Of a stretch of DNA of 64,000 bases, positions 36,551 to 46,030 are shown piece after piece. Below the pieces are notes generated by a model. The model worked only from the letters and a program-made list of their open reading frames with translations. It did not search any database and was not told the origin of the DNA. Every line of letters starts with the position of its first letter. The first letter of the stretch is position 1. The stretch comes from WTFY01 sp964614915. Lineage in GTDB: Bacteria > Pseudomonadota > Gammaproteobacteria > UBA4575. Location: assembly GCA_964614915.1 (NCBI GenBank), contig CAZTNC010000019.1, forward strand, positions 186,001-250,000. Reading direction: 5' to 3'. The position numbers and the translations under genes are program-made.

Positions 36551-36967
36551 ATGGAACGCCTGGCCGACATCAAGGTAAGGCTCGAGCCTGGCATCGAGAT
36601 CACAGCCGAAAACAAGTGCGGCTATTGCACCAACTCGTACTGCTGCACCTATGTCACCGAAGAACTGCTGACGCCTCGCAGCAAGCAGGACTACGAGCAC
36701 CTGCTCTGGCAGGTGTCACACGAGGGCGTGGAGGTGTACCGCGACGACGAGGGCTGGTGGCTGATGGTGTCGGCGCGCTGTACGCATCTCCAGGGGGACG
36801 GGCGCTGCGGCATCTACGAGGCGCGCCCGCAGATCTGCCGCGACCACAGCAACGACTACTGCGAATTCGATGCCCCGGTGGAGGACGACTATGAACTGCA
36901 CTTCCCGGATTACGAAACCTTGCTGCGCTATTGCAAGAAGCGCTTCAAGCGCTGGGACCGGGGTTAG
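36551..36967 (+). CDS. YkgJ family cysteine-cluster protein
   Basis: 138 residues of the UPF0153/YkgJ family, proposed to bind Zn or an Fe-S cluster. Eight conserved Cys are present: CGYCTNSYCC near residues 23-32, then CTHL, CGIYEARPQICRDHSNDYC around 82-112. Function is unknown for most of the family. It is in the same direction as the small gene before it and ends at the very base before the convergent yrfG stop. Confidence 0.88.
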   Translation: MERLADIKVRLEPGIEITAENKCGYCTNSYCCTYVTEELLTPRSKQDYEHLLWQVSHEGVEVYRDDEGWWLMVSARCTHLQGDGRCGIYEARPQICRDHSNDYCEFDAPVEDDYELHFPDYETLLRYCKKRFKRWDRG

Positions 36968-37630
36968 TCAGGCCGGCATGATCTCGGCAAAGTTCGAAAT
37001 GGCTTCATACGGCAGGGCCTCGCGTTCCGGCTTGGAGCTGTCCGGTCGGCGGATCGTCACCAGGTGACGGATGCCGTAGGTTTTTGCGCAGGCCAGCACC
37101 TCCAGGTTGTCGTCCACCAGCAGGGTCGCCTCCGGGTCGAACGGGAAGGAATCCATCATCTTCTCCCAGAAGCCCGGCTGCTCTTTCGGGCAGCCGAAGT
37201 GATGGGAGGAAATGATGCGGTCGAAATACGGCTCAATGGGCACGCAACTCATTTTCACGGAAATGCTGTCGGGATGTGCATTGGTGACCAGGGCAACATG
37301 TTTTTTTGCCGCCACAAGCCTTTCCAGGAACTGCTCCACATGGGGAAAAATCTGGATACGCGAGGCAATCTCGCGCTTTAGTGCGGCGACGTCCATATCC
37401 AGCTCGTTCGTCCAGTAATCCGTGCAATACCAGTCCAGCGTGCCGGCTTTTCCCTTATAATAGGACTGCAAAAGTTCCCTGGCATGACTGAATTCAATCT
37501 GGTTCTTCTGGCTGTACCTCAAGGGTAGATGCCGTTGCCAGAAATACGAGTCAAAACTCAGGTCCAGCAGGGTGCCGTCCATGTCCAGAAAGACGGTTTT
37601 GATCGCTCCCCAGGCAGCAGGCATTGACAT
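36968..37630 (-). CDS. yrfG: GMP/IMP nucleotidase YrfG (HAD family)
   Basis: 220-residue HAD-superfamily phosphatase similar to E. coli YrfG. Motif I is VFLDMDGTLLDLSFD with the nucleophile Asp, motif II is VTNAH, motif III is the Lys in GCPKEQPGFW, and motif IV is TLLVDDNLEVL. I prefer the ATG at 37630 because GGAGAA stands nine bases before it. It is divergent from cysQ with 34 bp between starts. Confidence 0.9.
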   Translation of the reverse strand: MSMPAAWGAIKTVFLDMDGTLLDLSFDSYFWQRHLPLRYSQKNQIEFSHARELLQSYYKGKAGTLDWYCTDYWTNELDMDVAALKREIASRIQIFPHVEQFLERLVAAKKHVALVTNAHPDSISVKMSCVPIEPYFDRIISSHHFGCPKEQPGFWEKMMDSFPFDPEATLLVDDNLEVLACAKTYGIRHLVTIRRPDSSKPEREALPYEAISNFAEIMPA

Positions 37631-37664
37631 AGACAAGGATTCTCCGGACACGTAGTTGCTGGTA

Positions 37665-38492
37665 ATGGACCCGGATACTGTACAGCTTGAAGCGCTCGTT
37701 GCTCCGGTCTGCGACATTGTAAAGCAGGCCGGTCAGGAGATCATGAAAATTTATCTCGGTGGGTTCGAGGTCGAAGAGAAAGAGGACCGCTCTCCGCGCA
37801 CCACGGCGGATCTCGCTTCCCACCGCCTGATCTGCCAGCGACTGCAAACGCTGACACCGGACATTCCCGTGCTCTCGGAAGAATCGGCTTTGATTCCGTA
37901 CTCGCAAAGAATGAAGTGGAAGCGCTACTGGCTGATCGACCCACTGGACGGGACCCGCGAGTTCATCAAGAAAAATGACGAGTTCACCGTGAATGTCGCC
38001 CTGGTCATCGGCCATGCGGCCCGTCTCGGTGCGGTCTACCTGCCGGTACAGGAGACCTGTTATTTCGCAGCTGCAGGACTTGGAGCCTTCAAGCAGGAGA
38101 AGGAACAGGCTGCGTGCAGGATCAGGACCCGCTTTTCCACGCCCGATGCCTGCCCGACGGTCTGCGGTAGCCGGTCCCATGCAGGGCGCGCCCTGCAGGC
38201 CCTGCTGACCCAGATCGGCAGCCACGAGCTGATCAGCGTCGGGAGCTCGATCAAGACCTGCTTGGTTGCGGAAGGCAAGGCGGACCTCTATCCCCGTTTC
38301 GGGCCGACCTCCGAGTGGGATACGGCAGCCGCACACTGCATCGTGCACGAAGCCGGAGGCTCGCTGGTCGACACGCGGCTAAGGGATGTGCATTACAACA
38401 CCAAAGACTCGTTGCTGAATCCCTCGTTCATCGTGTTCGGAAGCCTGAACGAGCCCTGGCGGGACATGCTGTTGCACCGAGGCGACCGGTAG
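37665..38492 (+). CDS. cysQ: 3'(2'),5'-bisphosphate nucleotidase CysQ
   Basis: Removes 3'-phosphoadenosine 5'-phosphate made during sulfate assimilation. 275 residues of the inositol-monophosphatase superfamily, with VLSEESALIPY, the metal site WLIDPLDGTREF and the C-terminal SEWDTAAAHCIVHEAGG. ATG at 37665 is used; a TTG nine bases upstream is in frame. No strong ribosome site is visible. Its divergence from yrfG is common in gammaproteobacteria. Confidence 0.93.
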   Translation: MDPDTVQLEALVAPVCDIVKQAGQEIMKIYLGGFEVEEKEDRSPRTTADLASHRLICQRLQTLTPDIPVLSEESALIPYSQRMKWKRYWLIDPLDGTREFIKKNDEFTVNVALVIGHAARLGAVYLPVQETCYFAAAGLGAFKQEKEQAACRIRTRFSTPDACPTVCGSRSHAGRALQALLTQIGSHELISVGSSIKTCLVAEGKADLYPRFGPTSEWDTAAAHCIVHEAGGSLVDTRLRDVHYNTKDSLLNPSFIVFGSLNEPWRDMLLHRGDR

Positions 38493-38522
38493 CAAAAACA
38501 CTGCGCCGGCAGGGTGCGGTGG

Positions 38523-39545
38523 TCAGGAATCCCAGCCTTGCAGGACAATCTTGCCGATCGTGCGGCGGTTCTCGATCTCCGCGTGCGCGGCCTTGAGGTT
38601 CTTTGAGTTGATGGGCTCGAGCACCTTGTTGACGGTGGTTTTGACCGTACCCGCATCGACCAGATCGGCCACCCGGCGAAGCAGGTGGTGCTGTTCGATC
38701 ATGTCTTCAGTCTCGTACATGGAGCGGGTAAACATGAACTCCCAGACAAACGTCGCGCTTTTGCTCTTCAGCGTGCCCAGATCCACGTAGGCCGCCGTTT
38801 CCACGATGGAGCAGATTTTGCCCTGCGGCGCAATCACCGCCGCCATGGTCTGCCAGTACTTGTCCGTATCGTTCAGGCACAGGATAAACTCAAACCCGTC
38901 AATTCCCAGCTGACCCATCTGCTCGGGAATATCCAGGTAATGATTGATCACGTGATCTGCGCCCAGTTCCTTGCACCACTTGCGGGACTCGGGCCGGGAA
39001 GCCGTAACCGTCACGTCCAGCTCGGCAACCTGCTTGGCAAACTGCGTGGCCACGGAGCCCACACCGCCTGCACCGCCGATGATGAGAAGCTGCCGGCCAC
39101 GGTCCGAACCATCCGTGGCAATCCCCAGCCGGTCAAACAAGGACTCCCAGGCCGTGATACTGGTCAGCGGCAGGGCTGCGGCCTGGGTGAAATCCAGGCT
39201 TTGCGGCTTGCCACCCACGATGCGCTCATCGACCAGATGAAGCTCGCTGTTGCAACCGGGCTGGGTGAAGCTGCCGGCATAAAACACTTCATCGCCTGGC
39301 TTAAACAGCGTCGCATCCGGGCCCACCTCCTCGACCACACCGGCGGCATCCCAGCCCAGGATGCGGGGGCTGTCCTCCACCTTGTCTTGCGGGGCCCGCA
39401 TTTTCGTATCGACGGGATTCACGGCGATAGCCCGTACATCAACCAGGAGTTCCCGGCCGAGCGGGCGCGGAGACTCGACCTCAAGGTCCAGCAATGAATC
39501 GGCCTCATCGATGGGCAGATACTTGTACAAACCGACCGCTTTCAA
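38523..39545 (-). CDS. Zinc-type alcohol dehydrogenase-like oxidoreductase (MDR family)
   Basis: 340 residues of the medium-chain dehydrogenase/reductase superfamily, YogA/zinc-binding subgroup. It shows NPVDTKMRAP, ILGWDAAGVVEEVG, PGDEVFYAG and the nucleotide fold LLIIGGAGGVGSVATQFAK. The structural and catalytic Cys set of true zinc alcohol dehydrogenases is not evident, so it is probably an NADPH-dependent quinone or enone reductase. It stands alone, between cysQ (convergent) and a 172-bp gap before ppsA. Confidence 0.88.
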   Translation of the reverse strand: MKAVGLYKYLPIDEADSLLDLEVESPRPLGRELLVDVRAIAVNPVDTKMRAPQDKVEDSPRILGWDAAGVVEEVGPDATLFKPGDEVFYAGSFTQPGCNSELHLVDERIVGGKPQSLDFTQAAALPLTSITAWESLFDRLGIATDGSDRGRQLLIIGGAGGVGSVATQFAKQVAELDVTVTASRPESRKWCKELGADHVINHYLDIPEQMGQLGIDGFEFILCLNDTDKYWQTMAAVIAPQGKICSIVETAAYVDLGTLKSKSATFVWEFMFTRSMYETEDMIEQHHLLRRVADLVDAGTVKTTVNKVLEPINSKNLKAAHAEIENRRTIGKIVLQGWDS

Positions 39546-39717
39546 CGTTTTTTCTCCATTCTTTGCGGCCCAAGGATACAGACAGTCCCCAGCCGAATAT
39601 ATAACCTTGAATATATAAGGGCAGTGTCACAGTGCGGTTGCATTCGTATGAAACTTCTGCTGCAAGCGACCCAAAAGCCGCAGACAAGTGGACCCAGGGT
39701 CCACCTGGGATGCGGTG

Positions 39718-42078
39718 TCAGCGCCCGTACTTTGACAGGTGTACCCAGGTATTGATCACGGAATCCGGATTCAGCGAGATGCTCTCGATACCCTGCTCGA
39801 CCAGCCAGTAGGCAAATTCCGGAAAATCCGAAGGCCCCTGTCCGCAGATGCCCACGTACTTGCCGGCCTTGCGGCAGGCACGGATGGCCTGACCCACCAG
39901 CTGCAGGACCGCGGCGTTTTGTTCATCAAACTGCCCGGCCACGAGCTCGGAGTCCCGGTCCAGGCCCAGCGTCATTTGCGTGAGGTCGTTCGAGCCGATG
40001 GAAAAGCCGTCAAAGTACTGCAGAAAATCCTCGGCCAGCACAGCGTTCGAAGGAACCTCGCACATCATGATCACCTTGAGACCGTTTTCCGAGCGGACCA
40101 GGCCGTGTTCGGCCAGCAGTGCGGTGACACTTTCGGCCTCCTCCAGGGTGCGCACGAAGGGGACCATGATCTGGATGTTGGTAAATCCCATTTCATTGCG
40201 AACGGCACGCAATGCCTGGCATTCCATCTCGAAACAGGGTGCGAACAGCTCCGACAGGTATCTCGACGTGCCCCGGTATCCGATCATCGGGTTTTCCTCC
40301 GCGGGCTCATACAGGTTGCCGCCCAGCAGGTTCGCATATTCGTTCGACTTAAAATCCGACAGCCGAACCAGGACGGGCTTGCCTTTGAAGGCAGCCGCCA
40401 GGGTCGCGATGCCCTCGGTCAGCTTCTCGACGAAGAATGTCCGTGGATCCGAGTACGCGCCGCTGCGCATCTCGATCTTCGCCCTGAGATCGTCCGGCAA
40501 CTGGTCAAAATCAATGAGTGCCCTCGGGTGCACGCCGATGGTCTTGTTGATCATGAACTCCAGGCGTGCCAGCCCGACCCCCGCATTGGGTGTCTGGGAA
40601 AAGAAAAAGGCCTGTTCGGGATCGCCGACGTTGAGCATGATCTTGCACGGGACATCGGGCATCTTGTCCAGCCTGGTTTTGTTGATCTCGAATTCGAGAA
40701 GCCCTTCATACACGTGGCCCGTATCTCCCTGGGCACACGATACCGTGATCTCCTGAGCAGACTGCAGGGCATCGGTGGCGTCCCCGCATCCAACGATCGC
40801 AGGCACTCCCAGCTCGCGTGCAATGATGGCCGCATGGCAAGTGCGCCCGCCACGGTTGGTGACGATGGCGGCAGCACGTTTCATCACGGGCTCCCAGTGG
40901 GGATCGGTCATGTCCGTGACCAGCACTTCGCCGGCGCGCAACTGCTCGATTTCGGCCAGTGAAGGAATGACCCGGGCCCTGCCGGCGCCGATGCGCTGCC
41001 CGATGCTTCGGCCGGTCACCAGAACCTGCGAGGTTTCCTTCAGCAGGAATTTCTCGATCACCTTTTGCTCGACGCTCTGCACGGTTTCGGGACGAGCCTG
41101 CACGATGTACATCTGCTGGTCGGATCCGTCCTTGGCCCACTCGATATCCATCGGCCGCCCGTAATGTTGTTCAATCGCCACGGCCATGCGTGCCAAAGAC
41201 TCGACATCCGCATCGGAAATGCAAAAACGGGTCTGCATGGATGTCGGCACGGCCACAGTTTCCGTGCCGCTGCCACCCTCCTTGTAAATCATCTTCTGCA
41301 GCTTGCTGCCGCAGACACGCCGGATGATGGCCGGACACTCACGGGCCAGGGCCGCTTTTGACACATAAAACTCGTCGGGGTTGATCTGGCCTTGCACGAT
41401 GGTCTCTCCCAGCCCGTAGCCTGCCGTGATGAACACCACGTCCCGGAAGCCGGATTCCGTATCCAGGGTGAACATCACGCCGCTGGCCGCCAGATCGCTT
41501 CGGACCATCTGCTGGATGCCGGCCGAGAGTGCAAGACCGTCATGGCCGAAGCCCTTTTCCTCCCGGTAGGCGATGGCACGGTCATTGAACAGGGATGCAA
41601 ACACCAGCTTGACCGCAGCCAGCAAGTCGGAGATTCCGCGCACATTCAGGTAGCTCTCCTGCTGGCCCGCAAATGAAGCCTCCGGCAGGTCTTCGGCGGT
41701 AGCCGAGGAACGCACGGCGACGGCCACGTCCGACCGGGTGCGCGCCTCCAGCGCGCGGTAGGCTTCGGTGATCGCCGTGTGCAGTTCAGCAGGCAACTCG
41801 CCCTCCAGTACCCAGCCGCGTATGGTCTTTCCAACCTCGGTCAGCCTGGGGATATCCTCCACGTCCAGGGCCTCCAGCTGGGTTGCGATTTTCTTCGTCA
41901 GGCCATTGGCCTGCAGGTACATGTGGAAGGCTTCCGAGGTCGTCGCGAATCCACCGGGCACCCGCACGCCCAGCGCATCTAGATTTTGGATCATCTCGCC
42001 CAGGGAAGCATTCTTGCCTCCGACCCGGGGCCCGTCCTTGGCTCCAATTTCGGCAAGATCGATCGTACAGCGGCTCAT
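39718..42078 (-). CDS. ppsA: Phosphoenolpyruvate synthase PpsA
   Basis: Makes PEP from pyruvate, ATP and water for gluconeogenesis. About 786 residues. It has RVGGKNASLGEMIQ near the N-terminus, the ATP-grasp core, the phospho-histidine segment GGRTCHAAIIARELGVPAIVG and the PEP-binding C-terminal domain with GICGQGPSDFPEF. Start ATG at 42076-42078 is only 18 bp from the divergent ppsR start. The longer frame to 42114 would overlap ppsR and is less likely. Confidence 0.95.
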   Translation of the reverse strand: MSRCTIDLAEIGAKDGPRVGGKNASLGEMIQNLDALGVRVPGGFATTSEAFHMYLQANGLTKKIATQLEALDVEDIPRLTEVGKTIRGWVLEGELPAELHTAITEAYRALEARTRSDVAVAVRSSATAEDLPEASFAGQQESYLNVRGISDLLAAVKLVFASLFNDRAIAYREEKGFGHDGLALSAGIQQMVRSDLAASGVMFTLDTESGFRDVVFITAGYGLGETIVQGQINPDEFYVSKAALARECPAIIRRVCGSKLQKMIYKEGGSGTETVAVPTSMQTRFCISDADVESLARMAVAIEQHYGRPMDIEWAKDGSDQQMYIVQARPETVQSVEQKVIEKFLLKETSQVLVTGRSIGQRIGAGRARVIPSLAEIEQLRAGEVLVTDMTDPHWEPVMKRAAAIVTNRGGRTCHAAIIARELGVPAIVGCGDATDALQSAQEITVSCAQGDTGHVYEGLLEFEINKTRLDKMPDVPCKIMLNVGDPEQAFFFSQTPNAGVGLARLEFMINKTIGVHPRALIDFDQLPDDLRAKIEMRSGAYSDPRTFFVEKLTEGIATLAAAFKGKPVLVRLSDFKSNEYANLLGGNLYEPAEENPMIGYRGTSRYLSELFAPCFEMECQALRAVRNEMGFTNIQIMVPFVRTLEEAESVTALLAEHGLVRSENGLKVIMMCEVPSNAVLAEDFLQYFDGFSIGSNDLTQMTLGLDRDSELVAGQFDEQNAAVLQLVGQAIRACRKAGKYVGICGQGPSDFPEFAYWLVEQGIESISLNPDSVINTWVHLSKYGR

Positions 42079-42096
42079 ATCGGTTATATTTGCAAG

Positions 42097-42951
42097 ATGT
42101 CGGTCAAAAAACAAAAGGTGTTCTTCATTTCAGACAGCACCGGGATCACCATCGAATCCCTGGGCCAGTCCCTGTTCGCGCAATTCCCGGACACCGAGTT
42201 CGTCAAGACGGTCTTTCCATTCGTCTCCGATGCGCAGGAGGCACAGCGCGTGATCGCAAGCATCTCGGCCGTCATGGAGGCAGAGCCTGCCCCGCCAATC
42301 GTGTTCACCAGCTTGGCGGACAAGTCCCTGATCGACCTTTTTTTATCCCATGACATCCCGGTGCTGGATATTTTCTCCACCTTCATCCCGCAACTGGAAT
42401 CCCGCCTCGGCACGAAGGCCAAGCACGCGGTCGGCGAAACTCACGGGGTGGGCAGTCCGCTGAAATACGTGCAACGTATCGAAGCGCTGGATTTTACGCT
42501 AAACCATGATGATGGGACAAAAATCATTGACCTGGCAAACGCGGATATCGTGCTCACGGGGGTCTCCAGAAGCGGCAAAACGCCGACCTGCCTGTACCTG
42601 GCCATGCATTACAACCTGAAAGCGGCGAACTACCCGCTGGCCGATGCCGACTTCGAGAGCTCTGCCCTGCCGAGGGCAATCGCAGGCGTTCAGGAACGTG
42701 TGTTCGGGCTCACCCTGTCACCGCGCCAACTGCACAAGATCCGCCAGGAGCGAAGACCCGGAAGCCGGTATGCCTCACTCGAGCAGTGCGAGTATGAAGT
42801 GCGCCGTGCCGAAGCCATTTTCAGGGCGATGCGGCTGCCCTACCTGGACAGCACCTCCATCTCGATCGAGGAGATTGCAACAACCATTCTCCAGCGCCTG
42901 AAACTGAGGGCGCAGCCAAACGGCCAACTGCCCGCATCCCCGGCTCAGTAG
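42097..42951 (+). CDS. ppsR: PEP synthase regulatory kinase/pyrophosphorylase PpsR
   Basis: Bifunctional regulator that inactivates PpsA by ADP-dependent phosphorylation and reactivates it by Pi-dependent dephosphorylation. 284 residues of the DUF299 family. It has VFFISDSTGITIESLGQSL at the start, VGETHGVG, and the P-loop-like DIVLTGVSRSGKTPTCLYLA near residue 150. It is divergent from its target ppsA. A GC hairpin CCCGGG-N7-CCCGGG at 42954-42972 follows the stop but lacks a T-run. Confidence 0.95.
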   Translation: MSVKKQKVFFISDSTGITIESLGQSLFAQFPDTEFVKTVFPFVSDAQEAQRVIASISAVMEAEPAPPIVFTSLADKSLIDLFLSHDIPVLDIFSTFIPQLESRLGTKAKHAVGETHGVGSPLKYVQRIEALDFTLNHDDGTKIIDLANADIVLTGVSRSGKTPTCLYLAMHYNLKAANYPLADADFESSALPRAIAGVQERVFGLTLSPRQLHKIRQERRPGSRYASLEQCEYEVRRAEAIFRAMRLPYLDSTSISIEEIATTILQRLKLRAQPNGQLPASPAQ

Positions 42952-43001
42952 GACCCGGGTAAAACTCCCGGGCTCTCAGAAACTACTCGGCCTAGCTGCT
43001 C

Positions 43002-43894
43002 TCAGAAATGGTAGCGGACACCAATTTCTATGAACTGGACATCAAAGTCGGTCTTGGTTTCGACTGTGTTGCCAAAAGCATTCCTGCCCCTGAATTGCAG
43101 GTCATCCGAGGTCTGGTAGCGATACCCCAGGCGCAACGCAATATTGTCGCTGAACTGGTAGCTGACTCCTGCAGCCGCCTGGTAGGCAAACACCGTATCC
43201 GTCGTGGAGACTCCGGGCACAAAGCCTGGTGGCAGTTGCGGTAAGGGCACGTTCGCCGGATTGAACGGCACCCCTGCCTGTGCGGCCATCTGCTGGGCTG
43301 CGCCGAGACGCAAGGAATTTGACACGTACTGCGCAAGCGCGTTCTCATCGTAGTCGACCTCACCAAAGTCCACCTCGATGACTCCGACCCCGACCCCGAC
43401 ATAAGGGGTCCACTTGGAACCGAGATCGATGTCGTACCACAGGTTCAGCATGGCGCCGATCTGTTCTGCATCACCAGATACAGGAGTCTCTGTCTCGCCT
43501 GCAAGTGACACAGGTCCGAGCGGTGTAACGGTGCTGATGTCACTGTAGGTCAACTTGTCCACTTCCGCTTCAGAGTAGAAAAGCTCAAGCTCAACACGCA
43601 GATTGGGCCGAAGCTGGTACCCTACGACACCTTCAAGCTTGAAGCCCGTATCGTATTTGTTGACGGCTTTGCCCCTGTAGGTACAGGTGGGGCCAGCGGC
43701 TGGCTTGGATCGATATTGCTGCCTTGTGTGACAGTGTCCGTGTCATCAATGTACATGACCGGAATACTTGCCCCGACGTACCATTTGGAACCTGCAGCAT
43801 CCGCTTTCGGCGCACCGATCAGTAGGAAACACACGGTCGCTGCTACCGCGACGATTGAATTGCCTGCTTGTGCAGAGAAAAAGGCCTGTCTCAT
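43002..43894 (-). pseudogene. Outer-membrane beta-barrel protein gene with a frameshift
   Basis: From the ATG at 43894 (GGAGGG eight bases upstream) a signal peptide ends near PKADAAGSKWYVG. The frame then runs to a stop at 43622. The -strand frame one base away, starting about 43690, continues with TYRGKAVNKYDTGFKLEGVV, then VELELFYSEAEVDKLTY and on to a C-terminal Phe (IEIGVRYHF) at 43002. Both parts together give a typical small porin of about 295 residues. One extra A in the GCAAAG at about 43675 would restore the frame. Either a real mutation or a sequencing error in a short A-run. Function is unknown. Confidence 0.75.
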
Positions 43895-44813
43895 GCAACT
43901 ACCCTCCCCCATTTGGCTTTTCTTTCATGCTAGCACACCGGAGCTTTAATTTTATAGGTACATAAGCCCATCTGTTGCCGGATTCCTCACATGCAAAATC
44001 TTGAAATATAGCCATTTCGAGCCTCGCACCGAGGCTCTTACAAGGGCCGCGTGCAGTTCGCTGACACCCTGCGGGCAGAGCGGCGGCAACGAAGTATTTG
44101 AGAATGGCTTCCATTGACCAATTCGCTTGCTCCGGATGCCACAAGCTCAGATTGGCTTGAACTGCCAAAGGAAGGATCAATCATGGCCACACCGTGCGCA
44201 GCCATGGTTCAAGTTGAATCTTCAGGGTCACTCTTCCCCGCTCATCTGAATTTCCCAAGTACTTTTTTATCTCTTTTTCTATCACCCGGTATTGTTAATG
44301 CCATTTATTCATTATTTTCATCATCTTTCTAGCCCAGAGGCCCTCGATGAGCAGCAGGAAAGTCATGGCCTTTTTGCCTGCGCCCTCTCTCTCGGTGAGC
44401 TCGCCAAAGTCGAGTTCCACAAGGATCCTCCGCATGAAAATAGCAGGCGAGACAGACAGGCTACGCAATTCCCATGAGAAATTGACGGCACGGAGAAAGA
44501 TGCAGCTCTAGCTGCTGACAGCGCTGGTGCTCTGACCCTGATCCCTTCACTGGCACGTCACGCCAAAGCTCCCGATGTTGAGGTGGTCTCCCATCTTGGG
44601 CACGGACCAAGTCTGCTGGAGCTTACCGACGACCTTCTCGTGGTCGGGTCCGAAGAACTGCCGTCACGACGGAATGGAACCCTCGTAGCTGTGCGCCGGG
44701 TGCCCCCAGGTTCTCCTTTGGCAATAACCATCTCAAGGAGCGCTGGCGTACTCTTTTGTCGCCCGCCCCTTCTCTGCTATCATTTTGGGTGCAACATAAC
44801 CGGGAGGAGTTCC
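43895..44813. other. Gene-poor stretch, 919 bp
   Basis: No supported gene. Short open frames on both strands have no recognisable similarity and no good ribosome sites. The part at about 44500-44760 is codon-like in composition (an open frame reads VVSHLGHGPSLLELTDDLL), so it may be a decayed gene, but I could not assign it. The promoter of the Fic cassette must lie at the right end. Confidence 0.5.
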
Positions 44814-45002
44814 ATGAAAGAGGAAATGAGCGGGGATGAGATTCTTGAGAAGCTCAAGGACATGGCAGCGACCATGACGCCTGAAGGCATGCGAAGGCAG
44901 AAAATATCCTTTATCAAGGGAACCCTGGATTCGGAAATGGAGATCTCCGATGAGCGCATCGAGGAGATCCTCGACCGGTTTAAAGGAACTGAGCCCGCCT
45001 GA
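44814..45002 (+). CDS. Small protein before Fic, possible VbhA-like antitoxin
   Basis: 62 residues, with GGGAGGAG eight bases before the ATG. It is acidic and helical, beginning MKEEMSGDEILEKLKDM. The stretch RRQKISFIKGTLDSEMEIS followed by DERIEEILDRF resembles the layout of VbhA-type antitoxins, where an (S/T)xxxE(G/N) helix blocks the Fic active site. Here the expected Glu position is not clear: the motif SFIKG does not match exactly. It lies 3 bp before the fic gene. The antitoxin role rests on position and size rather than on the motif. Confidence 0.55.
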   Translation: MKEEMSGDEILEKLKDMAATMTPEGMRRQKISFIKGTLDSEMEISDERIEEILDRFKGTEPA

Positions 45003-45005
45003 TAA

Positions 45006-45638
45006 ATGATTCTTTATGACCTTACGGGGTCAGAAGAGCATCCTGTATACCAGGATTTGGCAGTTTCGAACGGCGAGCGGCACTACGAGTTCCTGCAATC
45101 CATCGTAAACGCTTCCCTGGCAATCGAGCGACCTTTTCTTTCCCAGACCATCATCAAAGCAATCAACTACCATGCGATTGCCTGTCTTCATACGCATGCA
45201 GGTGAATATCGGCCTTGCGCAGTGAGCGTCGGCCCTTATCAGCCTGCAGATCATTATCGTGTCAGCGACCTGATGGATGATTTCGTGAACGTGGTGAACC
45301 GCTGCTGGGAACCGACAGACCCTATTGAACTGGCCGCCTACACTCTCTGGAGACTGAACCACATCCACCCTTTCATCAATGGAAACGGCCGGACGGCCCG
45401 TGCCTCCTGTTACTTCGTTCTTTGCATCAAGGCGGGTGTTTGGTTGGGTGGTGACGTGCTGCTCCCGGAGCTTATCCGCCAGCATCGGGCTGAGTACGTG
45501 GAAGCGCTCAGGGAAGCAGACAAAATTTCAAATGCTGCCGATTTGAGAGAACTAAATCTGGAGCCTCTCAAAGAACTTATCAGGGGGTTACTGGTTGAGT
45601 CCATGGGCGCAGCCCAAAACACTGGAGGTGCCAAGTGA
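45006..45638 (+). CDS. Fic domain protein
   Basis: 210 residues with the Fic motif HPFINGNGRTAR at residues 121-132. Fic proteins transfer AMP or related groups to target proteins. In this protein the residue that is usually Asp or Glu (Mg2+ ligand) is Asn125, a change that could alter activity or specificity. The active-site flap is GEYRPCAVSVG. No second domain is seen. It starts 3 bp after a small upstream gene and overlaps the next small gene as GTGA, so this is a compact multi-gene cassette. Confidence 0.85.
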   Translation: MILYDLTGSEEHPVYQDLAVSNGERHYEFLQSIVNASLAIERPFLSQTIIKAINYHAIACLHTHAGEYRPCAVSVGPYQPADHYRVSDLMDDFVNVVNRCWEPTDPIELAAYTLWRLNHIHPFINGNGRTARASCYFVLCIKAGVWLGGDVLLPELIRQHRAEYVEALREADKISNAADLRELNLEPLKELIRGLLVESMGAAQNTGGAK

Positions 45639-45838
45639 AGCCTATGGACTACTACGATTCCCTTTTCGCTGTCTTGTTCAGGTTCGCAGAAACCAAAGAC
45701 AGTGCTCTCTTACATAATACTATGAAAGAAATTATCGAATTACACGAAGGAGATACAGTTTACTCACTTGACAAAAGAGCCGTAAAACAAATCAGAGATC
45801 TTATACAGCAGATCGAAGACGAAGCATCCAGCAGCTGA
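45635..45838 (+). CDS. Small hypothetical protein, Fic cassette
   Basis: 67 residues. The GTG start lies in GTGA overlap with the fic stop, which suggests translational coupling. Not recognised. The sequence is acidic and helical (YYDSLFAVLFRFAETKD, then KQIRDLIQQIEDEA), and AT-richer than the housekeeping genes around it. It may belong to the Fic system, but no role can be given. Confidence 0.55.
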   Translation: MKPMDYYDSLFAVLFRFAETKDSALLHNTMKEIIELHEGDTVYSLDKRAVKQIRDLIQQIEDEASSS

Positions 45839-45841
45839 AAG

Positions 45842-46030
45842 ATGGGCATTTGGCTCATGTATAGAAAATATCTGGGAGAAACAATAATTGTCGTGCCGGT
45901 ATGCAGTATGTGGCTTTCGTTATACGAAAAGATCGAAGATGCGTCTTATACAGCATGGTTAGCAGTAAAGAGCGCTGAAGAGGCAAAAGAGCATGCAGAA
46001 TTTGCTGGGTTTATCTGCAAAGAAGAATAA
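45842..46030 (+). CDS. Small hypothetical protein, Fic cassette
   Basis: 62 residues. Starts 3 bp after the previous stop with GAAAG before the ATG. It has one possible membrane segment (TIIVVPVCSMWLSLY) followed by an Ala/Glu helix (AWLAVKSAEEAKEHAEFAG). Not recognised. AT-rich like its neighbour. Reality as a gene rests on close spacing and coding-like composition. Confidence 0.45.
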   Translation: MGIWLMYRKYLGETIIVVPVCSMWLSLYEKIEDASYTAWLAVKSAEEAKEHAEFAGFICKEE

